From NCBI GenBank assembly GCA_947643225.1, contig CANRVH010000010.1:1-42040 (forward strand): a DNA stretch of 42,040 nucleotides, read 5' to 3'. The DNA comes from an uncultured Clostridia bacterium (GTDB taxonomy: Bacteria > Bacillota_I > Bacilli_A > RF39 > UBA660). Made by a program: the position numbers and the translations under genes. A model generated the notes under the pieces. It was not told the DNA's origin. It did no database searches and saw nothing but the letters and a program-made list of their open reading frames with translations. This document shows, piece after piece, positions 25,430 through 35,768 of the stretch (its first letter is position 1; the number at the start of each line of letters is the position of its first letter).

Positions 25430-25461
25430 AATATTAAAGATAGATAATGAGGGTTGTAGTT

Positions 25462-28400
25462 ATGAAGGTTTACATTACAGATAATGATAAAATAAAAGAT
25501 TATTCATTACCATTAAAAGTAGAAGACTCATATTTAATTGAATATATTTCCAAAGATAAGGTAGAAGAAAATATTGTTTTAACAGCAGAAAATGGCCAGT
25601 GGACCATCTCTAGTAATTATGAAACATCAGTAACTAAAGGAGTTACTCAAATAACAAAAGACGTACTAAAAGACGGAAACATTTATCAAATTAAGTTCAG
25701 CGACTTAGATGAATATATAAAAATGTATTGCTTTGAAACACCAGTAACTTATTTTAATTTTTCTTTATTAAATAAAAATAGTATAACATTGGGAAGAAAT
25801 AACACAGATATTCAATATGATGTATCAGGAATAGGTAATTTACATTTTACTGTTATAAAAACGAATAATCAATGGTTATTAAAAGAAAATGCTGGAGGGA
25901 CTTTTGGGACTTTTATCAATGGAAAAAGATGTCATCAGGCAGTATTAAATTTAGGAGATGTTATTTTTATTAATGGTTTAAAGATAATCTGGATGAATAG
26001 TTTTATTAAAATAAATAATCCCAATGACTTAATAAAAACAACTCTAGAAACATTTGAAAACTTTAATATGTTAGGAGGAGAAAATCACTACACTCCTGTA
26101 AAAGATACAGAAAAAGCAATTATTTTATACGACGAAAATCAAGCTTTTTTTCATACTCCTAGACTAAAAAAGACAATTCAAGAAAAAGTTATTGTAATTA
26201 CTAACCCTCCACAAAAAAAAGAAAATGATGAACCCCCTGCCATTCTAACCCTTGGTGCCACAGTAATGATGGGGATTTCCTCATCAATAACAGGAGTAAT
26301 TGCTATCTTTAGTATTACCGATAAAGATGGCAATATAGTCAGTGCAATTACGGAAATTATCATTTGTTTAACCATGTTAATTGGTAGTGTTTTATTTCCT
26401 ATATTACTAAATAAATATAATAAAAAGAAAATAGAAAAACAAGAGAAAAAAAGACAGCGAAGATATACAGAATATCTAAATACTAAAAGAAATGAAATAA
26501 CAGAAGAACTTCAAAAAGAAAGAATTATTCTATATGAGAATAATTTAAGTATTCCCGAATTAACTAAAAATATCATAGAAAGAAAAATGCTTTGGAATAG
26601 AGAAATATCAGATCAAGATTTTCTGAATTTAAGACTTGGAATAGGAAATAGAAAGTCATACATTAAAATCGATGCTAAAGTGGAAGAATTTTCCTTAGAA
26701 GATGATAACCTAAAAGAAGAAGTAGAAAAAATTATAGAGACTCCCCTTAATTTATTACAAGTACCAATAACAGTTTCCCTAATAGAAGATAAAGTATTAC
26801 CTTTAATTATAGAATCAAATTTTATGTATAGAAAACAACTAATTGACAGTCTAATGCTTCAACTAATAACTTACTGTAGTGGAATAGATTTAAAAATAGT
26901 AATATTAACAAGTGAGGAACGCGCAAATGACTGGAATTATTTAAAATACTTACCACATCTTTGCAATAAAGATAAAAGTATTCACTTTTTTTCTAAAACT
27001 GCTGAGGAAATGAAACAATTATCCAATTACTTAGAAGTAATTTATAACGAAAGATTAAAACATGCAAATCAAACAACAGAAGATAAAAAGAAAACAGAAG
27101 ATATTAGAGAAAATGTTTATAAAAATTTTGATGAATACTATTTAATTATTACAGATAATTTTATTTCCACAAAAAAATTGGGCATTATCGATAAAGTAGT
27201 AAATAGCACAGTTAATTTAGGTTTTTCTTTGTTAACCATAGAATCTAGTATGCAAAATGTCCCTAGTAAAAGTAACAAATTTATTCAAATAAAAGAGCAA
27301 AGTGGTAGTGTTTCAGGCAAAGACTTAAGTAATATGGAACAACTTAATTTCAATATAGAATACTTAAATCAAAATATCGAGGACTATGCTCAAATCATTG
27401 CTAATATTCCAGTCTCATTTTTAAACAGTGGAGCAACCCTTCCCACTAGTATAAATTTTTTAGAAATGTATAAAGTAGGAAAAATAGAACAATTAAATAT
27501 TGTTAATAGATGGACAAACAATGATCCAACAACAAGTCTCCAAACCCCAATTGGTGTGAATGAAGATGGTAAATTATTTTATTTAGACTTACATGAAAAA
27601 TTTCAAGGACCACATGGTTTAGTAGCTGGTTCAACAGGAAGTGGAAAGTCCGAATTTATCATCACCTTTATTTTATCAATGGCAGTCAACTACCATCCCT
27701 ATGAAGTTCAATTTGTTCTAATTGATTATAAAGGAGGAGGTTTAGCAGGAGCCTTTGAAAATAGAGAAACAGGAGTAAAAATTCCCCATTTAGCAGGAAC
27801 GATCACGAATTTAGATACCAGTGAAATGAATAGAACATTAGTATCCATTAAATCTGAATTAAAAAGAAGACAAAGACTATTTAATCAAGCAAGAGATCAA
27901 TTAGGAGAAAGTACAGTAGATATTTATAAATATCAAAAATACTATCGAAAAGGTCTAGTTAGTGAGGCCATATCTCATCTTTATATCATTTCAGATGAAT
28001 TTGCAGAATTAAAATCACAACAACCAGATTTTATGGAAGAGTTAATTTCTACAGCCCGTATAGGACGTAGTTTAGGAGTCCACTTAATTCTAGCAACTCA
28101 AAAACCAAGTGGTGTAGTAGATGACCAAATATGGTCCAATTCAAGATTCAAAGTTTGTCTAAAAGTGCAAACTCCAGAAGATAGCAATGAACTGCTAAAA
28201 CGACCAGAAGCAGCCTACATTAAAGAAACAGGTAGATTTTATTTACAAGTTGGCTATAATGAATCATTTGAACTAGGTCAATCAGCTTGGGCAGGAGCAA
28301 AATATATTCCAACAGATCGCATAATGAAAAATATCGACGACAGCATTAAATTTATCAATAATAATGGAGACATCATTAAAACAATAACAGATAATATAAA

Positions 28401-28557
28401 GGAAACAACAGAAAAAGATTATGGAGACCAACTAACCAATATAGTGAAAACACTTTATAATATTGCTTTAAGAGAAAAAATTGAATTTAAACAATTATGG
28501 CTTCCTAGTATTCCCAAAGAAATTTATCTAGCAAACTTAGCTCAGAAATATAATTAA
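25462..28557 (+). CDS. essC1: EssC-type T7SS ATPase 1, N-terminal part (ends at in-frame TAA)
   Basis: About 1031 residues from ATG 25462 (SD gaggg at 8 bases; the earlier ATG 25447 has no clear SD). An N-terminal FHA-like domain at about 105-175 (SITLGRNNTDIQ, GTFINGKRC) is followed by two membrane helices at about 258-315, a degenerate ATPase region and an active FtsK/SpoIIIE domain: Walker A GSTGSGKSE at about 722, Walker B VQFVLIDYKGGG at about 750, and the conserved RIGRSLGVHLILATQKP. EssC motors drive export of WXG100 substrates. The gene ends at TAA 28555-28557 just where the paralogous essC2 continues with KYNIEINPF, so the stop falls between ATPase domains D1 and D2. The remainder follows in the same frame. 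Confidence 0.88.
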   Translation: MKVYITDNDKIKDYSLPLKVEDSYLIEYISKDKVEENIVLTAENGQWTISSNYETSVTKGVTQITKDVLKDGNIYQIKFSDLDEYIKMYCFETPVTYFNFSLLNKNSITLGRNNTDIQYDVSGIGNLHFTVIKTNNQWLLKENAGGTFGTFINGKRCHQAVLNLGDVIFINGLKIIWMNSFIKINNPNDLIKTTLETFENFNMLGGENHYTPVKDTEKAIILYDENQAFFHTPRLKKTIQEKVIVITNPPQKKENDEPPAILTLGATVMMGISSSITGVIAIFSITDKDGNIVSAITEIIICLTMLIGSVLFPILLNKYNKKKIEKQEKKRQRRYTEYLNTKRNEITEELQKERIILYENNLSIPELTKNIIERKMLWNREISDQDFLNLRLGIGNRKSYIKIDAKVEEFSLEDDNLKEEVEKIIETPLNLLQVPITVSLIEDKVLPLIIESNFMYRKQLIDSLMLQLITYCSGIDLKIVILTSEERANDWNYLKYLPHLCNKDKSIHFFSKTAEEMKQLSNYLEVIYNERLKHANQTTEDKKKTEDIRENVYKNFDEYYLIITDNFISTKKLGIIDKVVNSTVNLGFSLLTIESSMQNVPSKSNKFIQIKEQSGSVSGKDLSNMEQLNFNIEYLNQNIEDYAQIIANIPVSFLNSGATLPTSINFLEMYKVGKIEQLNIVNRWTNNDPTTSLQTPIGVNEDGKLFYLDLHEKFQGPHGLVAGSTGSGKSEFIITFILSMAVNYHPYEVQFVLIDYKGGGLAGAFENRETGVKIPHLAGTITNLDTSEMNRTLVSIKSELKRRQRLFNQARDQLGESTVDIYKYQKYYRKGLVSEAISHLYIISDEFAELKSQQPDFMEELISTARIGRSLGVHLILATQKPSGVVDDQIWSNSRFKVCLKVQTPEDSNELLKRPEAAYIKETGRFYLQVGYNESFELGQSAWAGAKYIPTDRIMKNIDDSIKFINNNGDIIKTITDNIKETTEKDYGDQLTNIVKTLYNIALREKIEFKQLWLPSIPKEIYLANLAQKYN

Positions 28558-30054
28558 AAAGCAAAGCCATATGAAATTTGCCCAATAATTGGAGAATATG
28601 ACCTTCCTAAAGAACAATTACAAAAACTATTAACAATTAATTTCACAACTACAGGTAATCTAGTGATATATGGTAATCCAGGAAGCGGAAAAGAAAATTT
28701 ATTAACAACCCTAATTTACTCCATTTGTATGAATCATTCACCAGAAGAAGTAAATTTCTATATTCTAGATTTTGGAGCCGAAACATTAAAAATATTCCAA
28801 AACTATCCTCAAGTTGGAGAAGTAATTTTATCAGATGATATGGAAAAAGTGTTAAATGAATTTCAAATGATTGAAAAAGAAATGAATAAAAGAAAAGAAT
28901 TATTTTCAGATTATGGAGGCAATTATACAGAATATATCAAAAACAGTGGAAAAAAAGTTCCTTTTATTATAACCATATTAAATGGATATGAATCATTTAT
29001 AGAAAATAAAGGGGATTATTTAGATTACTATGGATCTTTATTAAGAGATTCATCGAAATATGGAATCATTTTCATTATGACTGCAACGGCAATTAATAGT
29101 GTTTCTTCTAGAATTTCACAGTCATGTTTTAACAAAATAGCCATGCAAATATCGGATCCTGTAGAATATAGATATACACTAAACGCACCATATGGTCTAA
29201 TTCCTGCAAAATATTTTGGAAGAGGGATTATTTCTATAGAGGAAACCGCTTATGAATTCCAAAGCGCTTATATATACATCAAAGATCAGATCAATGATAT
29301 CATTAAAATGCTATCAGAACAGTTAAATCAAAATTTTACAACTAAAGCAAAAAAAATCCCAATTATTCCTAAACATATTGATATAGATTATATGCTACCA
29401 TACATAGAGGATACCAATAATATACCAATAGGAATAGATATTACTGATGGAACAATATATAAATATGATTTTGCCAAAAATAAAATATTATCGATTATTG
29501 GTAAATCAATTTTAACAGAAAATAGTTTTATAACAAGTCTTATTCAATTATTTACATCTTTACCAAACCTAAAAATATGTATCATTGACTTTTCTGATAC
29601 ACTGAGTGAATTAGATGGCAATATTGAATATCATAATGATGAATTCACAGCAACGATAAATAATATAGCTGAAAATGAAAAACAAGAGAAAAGGAAGATA
29701 TTCTATTTCATAGTAGGGATAGGTTATCTCTATGATAAAGTACTAGAGGAAGGAATAGAAAAACTATCAAGTATTTTTATTGAGCAAGACAAATTAATAA
29801 ATAGTCATTTTATTTTAATTGATAATTATACATCATATAGGAAAATAATCAATGAAAAATGGTATCATTCAATTTCTCATCATAATGGCATTTGGGTTGG
29901 AAAAGGAATAGATATCCAGACAATATTTCAAATCAATTCACTAAGCAAAAGTGATATCACAAATAATGTAAAGACAGTAATCTATACTATAGAAAATGGA
30001 AATTATCAGGTTATAAAAAGTATAGGAAATAATGAGGGAGAGGATATTTATTAA
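28558..30054 (+). pseudogene. essC1: EssC1 C-terminal part (D2-D3), separated by a nonsense codon
   Basis: The frame continues with no shift after the TAA: KAKPYEICPIIGEYD aligns with NIEINPFDINPLIGEYD of EssC2. It then runs through D2 with Walker A-like GNPGSGKEN (Glu where Thr/Ser is needed), a Walker B-like EVNFYILDFGAET, and a degenerate D3 (IIGKSILTENSF) to TAA 30052-30054. The first possible restart is GTG 28663, which has no SD and would cut into D2, so efficient separate translation is doubtful. Either the gene is a recent nonsense mutant, or the D1-only form is the working product. The frame otherwise shows no decay over 1.5 kb, which argues for a recent mutation, read-through or a sequencing error. 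Confidence 0.75.
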
Positions 30055-30307
30055 TAACAAAGTAATAGTTAAATTAATTGTTCCAGAAATAGATAAAACA
30101 TATGATATCTATCTTCCTATTAATAAAAAAGTAGGAAATATTATAGACTTATTAAATCAAGCGATTTATGAAATGACAAATAGTGAAATAGAACTTTCTA
30201 ATTCTAACAGCATATATAATGCAAAAACAGGAGAGAAGTATTCATCAGATATCTTATTATACAATACAAATATAAGAAATGGTACAATTCTCATACTTTT
30301 ATCATAA
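30032..30307 (+). CDS. YukD/EsaB-like ubiquitin-fold T7SS protein 1
   Basis: 91 residues, beta-grasp pattern: strand VIVKLIVPEIDKTYDIYLP, helix VGNIIDLLNQAIYEM, then TGEKYSSDILLYNTNIRNGT and a final strand ILILLS, matching YukD/EsaB. EsaB is a cytosolic T7SS accessory or regulatory component. ATG 30032 overlaps the end of essC1 by 23 bases, coupling the two. A second copy is at 36593. Confidence 0.8.
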   Translation: MRERIFINNKVIVKLIVPEIDKTYDIYLPINKKVGNIIDLLNQAIYEMTNSEIELSNSNSIYNAKTGEKYSSDILLYNTNIRNGTILILLS

Positions 30308-30313
30308 TATCAT

Positions 30314-30341
30314 AAGGAAGTAAAATTCCTTTTTCTTTTTT
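30314..30341 (+). terminator. Terminator between the two EssC modules
   Basis: AAGGAA (30314-30319) pairs with TTCCTT (30326-30331), loop gtaaaa, followed by a long T-rich run. Confidence 0.7.
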
Positions 30342-30392
30342 ATATTCTATGATATGATAAAATAAAAAGAATAGAATAAAGAGGTGTGGGAT

Positions 30393-33300
30393 ATGATTGT
30401 TTACTTTTTAGAAGCAAATAAAATTTATACATTCAAATTACCTCTAGAAGTATCTGGTAATTATATCCTATCTGATTATGATGCTAGTGGAAACAAACGA
30501 AGCCTAGTTAGTGTTACAGCTCGAGATGGTAAATGGATTATAAAAGATAATGATGAAGTAAAAATTTATTACAATCAAGTATATAATAGTGAAATAGAAT
30601 TAAAATTATATACTTTTTATCAATTGATAGTATATGGAACAGAAAGTGTATTAACTTATGTAGCACCAGTTTATGATCCAACATTTACATGTAGATCAGT
30701 ACTAGATAATTCAATCATTACATTTGGTAAAGAATCCTGCGACATCAATTTTCCTGTTTTGGGAAACAAACAATTAGAATTAAGTTATGTTAATGGAAGT
30801 TTTTCGCTTAGAAATTTAAATCCAAGTATTCCTATATATGTCAACAATATAAGAAAAGATCAAGCTATTTTAAATAATTTTGATAAAATATTTATTATGG
30901 GGTTAAAAGTATTAGTATTAGGTTCTAATATTTATATTAATAGTCCCAATGGACTAGCGGTAATCATGTCTAGTAAATTTAATAATCCCATCTATAAATT
31001 AGCTGTTGAAAATTATAAAGCAAATGCTGATTTTTATAAAGATTTTTATGAAGAAAAAGACTACTTTTTTAAAACCCCCGTTTTTCAAAATGCTTTAGAA
31101 AAATTAGAAATGACCATCGCTCCCCCTCCTGAAAAGTATAAGAATCAACATGATCCTTTATTTTTAACGATAGTACCATCAGTTGTAATGAGTGCATCTT
31201 CTTTAATTATGGGATATAATGCTTTTTTAAATATGAATAATAAAAACCAAAATTTTCAAGATAACTTTATGACAATTATTATGAGTGTAGGAATGTTAAT
31301 ATCAGGAATTTTATGGCCATTCGTAGAACGCTTTTATGAAAAATTCATCGAAATGAATAATGAAAGAAGAAGAATAAAAAAATATACTAAATATTTAAAT
31401 ACCAAAGAAGAAGTATTAAAAAATGCGGTAAATACCCAAAAAGCAACATTAATAGGAAGATATTTATCTTTAACAGAATGCAAAGATGCTATTGCAAGTA
31501 AGAATCCAAATTTATTCTCTAGAAATTATGATAGCAAATATTTTTTATCAATTAGGCTAGGAATAGGCAAAGTTCCCCTATATAGTAAAATTTACTTTGA
31601 ACCAACCGAATATAGTGAAGAAAAGGACAAACTAAGAGATAAAGTAGAACAATTAATAAACAAATACAGTTATCTAGAACAAGCACCCTATTTTTTATCA
31701 TTATATGAAAAAAATGTTACTGCCTTCATTGGACCAAATGAATTAAAAAGCAATTACATGAATGCAATACTATTACAATTAATTGCTTACCACAGCTATA
31801 CAGAGTTAAAAATTATCATTCTATCTGATCATGCTAAAACTTTCTCCCTAAGTTATTTAAAAAATAGCAATTATTGCTGGAATGAGGAAAAAGACTTTAG
31901 GTATTTTGCGGACTCTTATGATGATGGGCAAATTATATCAGACTATTTAGAAAAAGAGCTAGCCAAAAGAAAAAATGCCAAAAAAGATAATTCAGAGACA
32001 ACAAAAAACAAAAAAAAATTGCCATACTATTTAATTTTATCCGATAATATCTCGATCTATAGGAATTTAAAAATAGTGAATGATATATTGGATCAAGAAG
32101 AAAACCAGGGTTTTGGAATGATTATGTTTGACTCTAAAGTAACAAATATCCCTGATGGTTGTGAAAACTTTATTAACTATACCGAAAAAGAAGGATACTA
32201 TTTTAGAACAGAAATGGCAGCTAACAATATTCAAAAATTCACACCAGAATTTATCGGTAAAAATTATAATGATATTGACATTGAAAATTGCATAGCCATA
32301 ATATGCAATACCCCATTAAAGATAGAAAATAATGAATCTAGTACTCTGCCTACTAGCCTAGGTTTCTTAGAAATGATGGGAGTTGGAAAAATAGAACAAT
32401 TAAATAGTACCCAAAAATGGACAAATTCTAATATTGTCAATAGCCTAGCAACTCCTATTGGAATAGATGCCAATGCCAATTTATTATATCTAGATTTGCA
32501 TGAAAAAAAACATGGACCACATGGACTAATTGCAGGAATGACTGGATCAGGGAAAAGTGAATTCATTATTACCTATATTTTATCATTAGCCGTAAATTAC
32601 AGCCCCAATGAAGTTCAGTTTGTTTTAATTGATTATAAAGGAGGAGGATTAGCAGGAGCCTTTGAAAATAGAAAGACAGGGATTAAGCTTCCTCATTTAG
32701 TGGGAACAATAACCAATTTAGATAAATCCGAAATGAAAAGAACATTAGTATCAGTAAAAAGCGAACTTCAAAGACGTCAGAAAATGTTTAATGAAGCAAA
32801 GGAAAAACTAAATACGGGAACAATAGATATCTATAAATATCAAAAATTAGTTAGGGATGGAAAACTAGATACACCACTAGCGCACCTATTTATTATTTGT
32901 GATGAGTTTGCCGAATTAAAAGCTCAACAACCAGATTTTATGGATGAACTGGTTAGTACTGCCCGTATAGGACGTAGTCTAGGAGTTCATTTAATATTAG
33001 CAACTCAAAAACCAACAGGAGTTGTTGACGAACAAATATGGAGTAATAGTAAATTTAAAGTATGTTGTAAAGTCCAAACAACAGAAGATAGTAATGAAAT
33101 GATTAGAAAGCCAGATGCAGCTTTTATTAAAGAGGCTGGAAGATTTTACTTACAAGTTGGCTATGATGAATATTTTGTAAAAGGTCAATCTGCTTATACT
33201 GGAGGGGGCTATATTCCCTCTGAAAAAATAAATACAAAATACACAACAAATGTTGATTTTATTAATGATCAAGGTGAAATTATTAAAACAGTATCTAATG

Positions 33301-34973
33301 ATACAAAGAAAAAAAATGAAACGGTAAACTTAGGTGAAGAACTGACTAATGTATTAAAATATTTAATTGAAATCGCTAACTCGATTAATTTTAAGTATCA
33401 ACAAATGTGGCTTGACAATGTTCCTAAAACTCTTTATATAGATAGCATTAGAAAAAAGTATAACATTGAAATTAACCCATTTGATATTAATCCACTAATC
33501 GGTGAATATGATGATCCGACTAATCAAAAGCAAGGACCAGTTAGACTAGCATTAAGTAAAGGTGGCAATGTTTATATTACAGGAATAGCAGGAAGTGGAA
33601 AAACAACCTTATTATTTACTATAATATATTCAATTATAACTACACATAGTGTACAAGAAGTTAATTTTTATATCATAGATTTAGTAGCAGAAACACTAAA
33701 GAAATTTTCAAATGCACCTCAAGTTGGAGAAGTTTTGACAATAGGAAATAAAGAAAAAATTGTTAAAATGTTTTATTTCCTACAAAAGGTATTAGAAAAA
33801 AGAAAAAAATACTATGCTACAAATGGTGGTAGTTTTGAAAATGATATTAAAAATGGAAATAGTATTTTTGCTAATATCATCATCATCATAAATGGATTTG
33901 ATGTTTTTAAAGAACAATTTGAAAATATTTATGATGATTTTTTAGGACCATTTACTAGAGAATGCAATCGCTATGGAATAATGATTATCTTTACAGGAGT
34001 AGCAACCTCTCTTGGTTACTCATTAGAAAACAATTTTTCTTCAAAGATAGCCTTAAAACTAAGTGATCCTACCGATTATTCATACTTATTACCAAGTGGA
34101 GATATCGTACCAAATGATAATCCTGGAAGAGGATTAATTGAATTAGATAATAATGTCTATGAATTTCAGGCATCCTTAATATTTGATTATGATAATTTGG
34201 ATTCAAATTTAGAATATATTACAAAAGAGTTAAATAGGATTATGCCAAAAAAGGCCCCTAAAATCCCAACTATACCTAGTCATGTTACAAGTTCACAATT
34301 CAAAAATGAAACAATGAAACTTTCATCAGTACCAATAGGAATAGAAATAAAAAGTGCTTGTCCATATTTTTACAATTTCGATCAATTAATTAATATAGCA
34401 ATTTATGGAAAAGAGGCCAGTATTAAAAGTTTCTTACCAGCTATAATTAACTTATTCTGCCATATAGATAATACTAAAAATATTGTATTATCAGCATACG
34501 ATTATTTAAAAATTGAAAATCCAGAGGTAAAATACTATAATTCAAATTTTAAGGCAGTATTATCTGCGCTAAATAAGAATATTAATAAAATATTAGAAGA
34601 TACAACAAATACCAATAAATATATAATAACCATTTTTGGTTATACTAAATTAAATTCACATTTAAATAAACAAAAGGAAGAAAATCCAGATGAACAAATA
34701 ATAGGTTTAGATGATTTAATTCTATTAGCCAAAAATAGTAATAAAGTAAGATTCGTCATTGTTGATCATTGTGAATTATTAAAAAGTGTTGATAATTACG
34801 AATGGTATAATTTAGTTGATTTAAGGAATGGAATAATTATTTCAGCAGAATTTGATTCTCAGGAGTTATTTATATCGGAAAACGATTATGATAATAACAT
34901 GATAACTAGAGATGATGCGATAATCATGAAAAACAATCAAAAAGAATATATTAAATTCATTAATTTGGAATAA
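30393..34973 (+). CDS. essC2: EssC-type T7SS ATPase 2 (full length)
   Basis: 1526 residues from ATG 30393 (SD agaggtg at 6 bases; GTG 30384 overlaps the SD). Order: N-terminal FHA-like region (about 20-190), two membrane helices at about 257-310 (FLTIVPSVVMSASSLIMGYN and FMTIIMSVGMLISGILWPF), a degenerate D0, D1 with Walker A GMTGSGKSE (about 714) and Walker B VLIDYKGGG, D2 with Walker A GIAGSGKTT (about 1063) and NFYIIDLVAE, and a degenerate D3 (IYGKEASIKSF, about 1335). It is the size of staphylococcal EssC and appears functional. D1 is very similar to essC1 even at DNA level (around 32621-32687 versus 27709-27775), a sign of duplication or gene conversion. WXG100-like genes follow, and essC1 precedes. 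Confidence 0.93.
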   Translation: MIVYFLEANKIYTFKLPLEVSGNYILSDYDASGNKRSLVSVTARDGKWIIKDNDEVKIYYNQVYNSEIELKLYTFYQLIVYGTESVLTYVAPVYDPTFTCRSVLDNSIITFGKESCDINFPVLGNKQLELSYVNGSFSLRNLNPSIPIYVNNIRKDQAILNNFDKIFIMGLKVLVLGSNIYINSPNGLAVIMSSKFNNPIYKLAVENYKANADFYKDFYEEKDYFFKTPVFQNALEKLEMTIAPPPEKYKNQHDPLFLTIVPSVVMSASSLIMGYNAFLNMNNKNQNFQDNFMTIIMSVGMLISGILWPFVERFYEKFIEMNNERRRIKKYTKYLNTKEEVLKNAVNTQKATLIGRYLSLTECKDAIASKNPNLFSRNYDSKYFLSIRLGIGKVPLYSKIYFEPTEYSEEKDKLRDKVEQLINKYSYLEQAPYFLSLYEKNVTAFIGPNELKSNYMNAILLQLIAYHSYTELKIIILSDHAKTFSLSYLKNSNYCWNEEKDFRYFADSYDDGQIISDYLEKELAKRKNAKKDNSETTKNKKKLPYYLILSDNISIYRNLKIVNDILDQEENQGFGMIMFDSKVTNIPDGCENFINYTEKEGYYFRTEMAANNIQKFTPEFIGKNYNDIDIENCIAIICNTPLKIENNESSTLPTSLGFLEMMGVGKIEQLNSTQKWTNSNIVNSLATPIGIDANANLLYLDLHEKKHGPHGLIAGMTGSGKSEFIITYILSLAVNYSPNEVQFVLIDYKGGGLAGAFENRKTGIKLPHLVGTITNLDKSEMKRTLVSVKSELQRRQKMFNEAKEKLNTGTIDIYKYQKLVRDGKLDTPLAHLFIICDEFAELKAQQPDFMDELVSTARIGRSLGVHLILATQKPTGVVDEQIWSNSKFKVCCKVQTTEDSNEMIRKPDAAFIKEAGRFYLQVGYDEYFVKGQSAYTGGGYIPSEKINTKYTTNVDFINDQGEIIKTVSNDTKKKNETVNLGEELTNVLKYLIEIANSINFKYQQMWLDNVPKTLYIDSIRKKYNIEINPFDINPLIGEYDDPTNQKQGPVRLALSKGGNVYITGIAGSGKTTLLFTIIYSIITTHSVQEVNFYIIDLVAETLKKFSNAPQVGEVLTIGNKEKIVKMFYFLQKVLEKRKKYYATNGGSFENDIKNGNSIFANIIIIINGFDVFKEQFENIYDDFLGPFTRECNRYGIMIIFTGVATSLGYSLENNFSSKIALKLSDPTDYSYLLPSGDIVPNDNPGRGLIELDNNVYEFQASLIFDYDNLDSNLEYITKELNRIMPKKAPKIPTIPSHVTSSQFKNETMKLSSVPIGIEIKSACPYFYNFDQLINIAIYGKEASIKSFLPAIINLFCHIDNTKNIVLSAYDYLKIENPEVKYYNSNFKAVLSALNKNINKILEDTTNTNKYIITIFGYTKLNSHLNKQKEENPDEQIIGLDDLILLAKNSNKVRFVIVDHCELLKSVDNYEWYNLVDLRNGIIISAEFDSQELFISENDYDNNMITRDDAIIMKNNQKEYIKFINLE

Positions 34974-35027
34974 TCATCAAAAAACTAAAAAAAGGGAATG
35001 GGATATGTTAAATTTAATAAAAGAATA

Positions 35028-35055
35028 TTGCAAAAAAAAATACATGTGATATAAT
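35028..35055 (+). promoter_or_regulatory. Promoter of the second WXG100-like pair
   Basis: TTGCAA (35028-35033), a 16-base A-rich spacer, TATAAT (35050-35055); SD gaggaga and ATG 35087 follow. It allows separate expression from essC2. Confidence 0.7.
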
Positions 35056-35086
35056 CAAGATATAATAATAGAGAGGAGATGTAAAA

Positions 35087-35446
35087 ATGGCACTAGCTAA
35101 AAGTCTAACGATATCTAATCAGTCAACGGATGAACTTTTTATAGATCCATCAAAAGTGATTGACCATAAAAGAGCAATAAAAACAGATCTAAATAACATT
35201 ATAAAGGATTTGGAAAATATTAAGAAGGATTATATAAAGTTAAGAGATAATAAGGCAACTAAAGGTAAATGGCAAGATCTTGCTAAAACTTGTGTAAATA
35301 AATGTAACGCATATAAAAATAATATGGCTACAGATAAGACAAGATTAGAAAATAAAGTTGATGATGCTATCCAAAAATATGTATTAGCAATGATTACTAA
35401 TCTTATGGAAGCACAAAATGCAGTTGATCAAATGAAAACACAATAA
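35087..35446 (+). CDS. WXG100-superfamily-like small protein (module 2, first)
   Basis: 119 residues, two long helices (about 28-58 and 70-115) around a turn with a Trp (ATKGKWQDLAKTC) where WXG100 proteins have WXG; Gly is replaced by Asp. A Cys pair (CVNKC) lies at the start of the second helix. It has no signal peptide. It sits 18 bases before a genuine WXG protein, so the two probably form a heterodimer exported by EssC2 (inference). SD gagaggaga. Confidence 0.65.
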   Translation: MALAKSLTISNQSTDELFIDPSKVIDHKRAIKTDLNNIIKDLENIKKDYIKLRDNKATKGKWQDLAKTCVNKCNAYKNNMATDKTRLENKVDDAIQKYVLAMITNLMEAQNAVDQMKTQ

Positions 35447-35464
35447 TCGAAAGGAGAAAACAAA

Positions 35465-35752
35465 ATGGCAGGAAATGTAAAATCAGGTGTAAGCCCAAAA
35501 GTGGCAAGAACAGCATATAATGGAGTAAAAAATGACTTAGCTAACTTGCAAGCCCATATTAGAAAATTACAACAAGATATTGAATTGATGAATAAGACCT
35601 CTTGGTATGGGAACAAGGCAGCTAATAAGTGGTATCAAGATATGAATAAACATTATCAAAAACTAGTTGTTTTTGAACAAGGAGTAGAAAACTTTCAAGC
35701 TTCTTTACAACGTGTATTTTCAAAGGCTATATCTAGTGATATTCAATTCTAA
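35465..35752 (+). CDS. WXG100 protein (module 2, second)
   Basis: 95 residues with the helix-turn-helix plan: helix about 10-42 (VKNDLANLQAHIRKLQQDIEL), turn with W-Y-G (KTSWYGNKAANKWYQDM) and a second helix about 52-90. This is the WXG100 signature of type VII substrates. SD aaaggaga. It is co-transcribed with the preceding partner and with the acidic protein downstream. Confidence 0.85.
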   Translation: MAGNVKSGVSPKVARTAYNGVKNDLANLQAHIRKLQQDIELMNKTSWYGNKAANKWYQDMNKHYQKLVVFEQGVENFQASLQRVFSKAISSDIQF

Positions 35753-35768
35753 TTAAAAAGGTGAATAT

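Noticed and set aside
34992-35050. 14-codon ORF at about 35005 (MLNLIKEYCKKKYM) before WXG pair 2
   Set aside because: It has an SD-like ggga but overlaps the -35/-10 of the WXG promoter and is too short to support.
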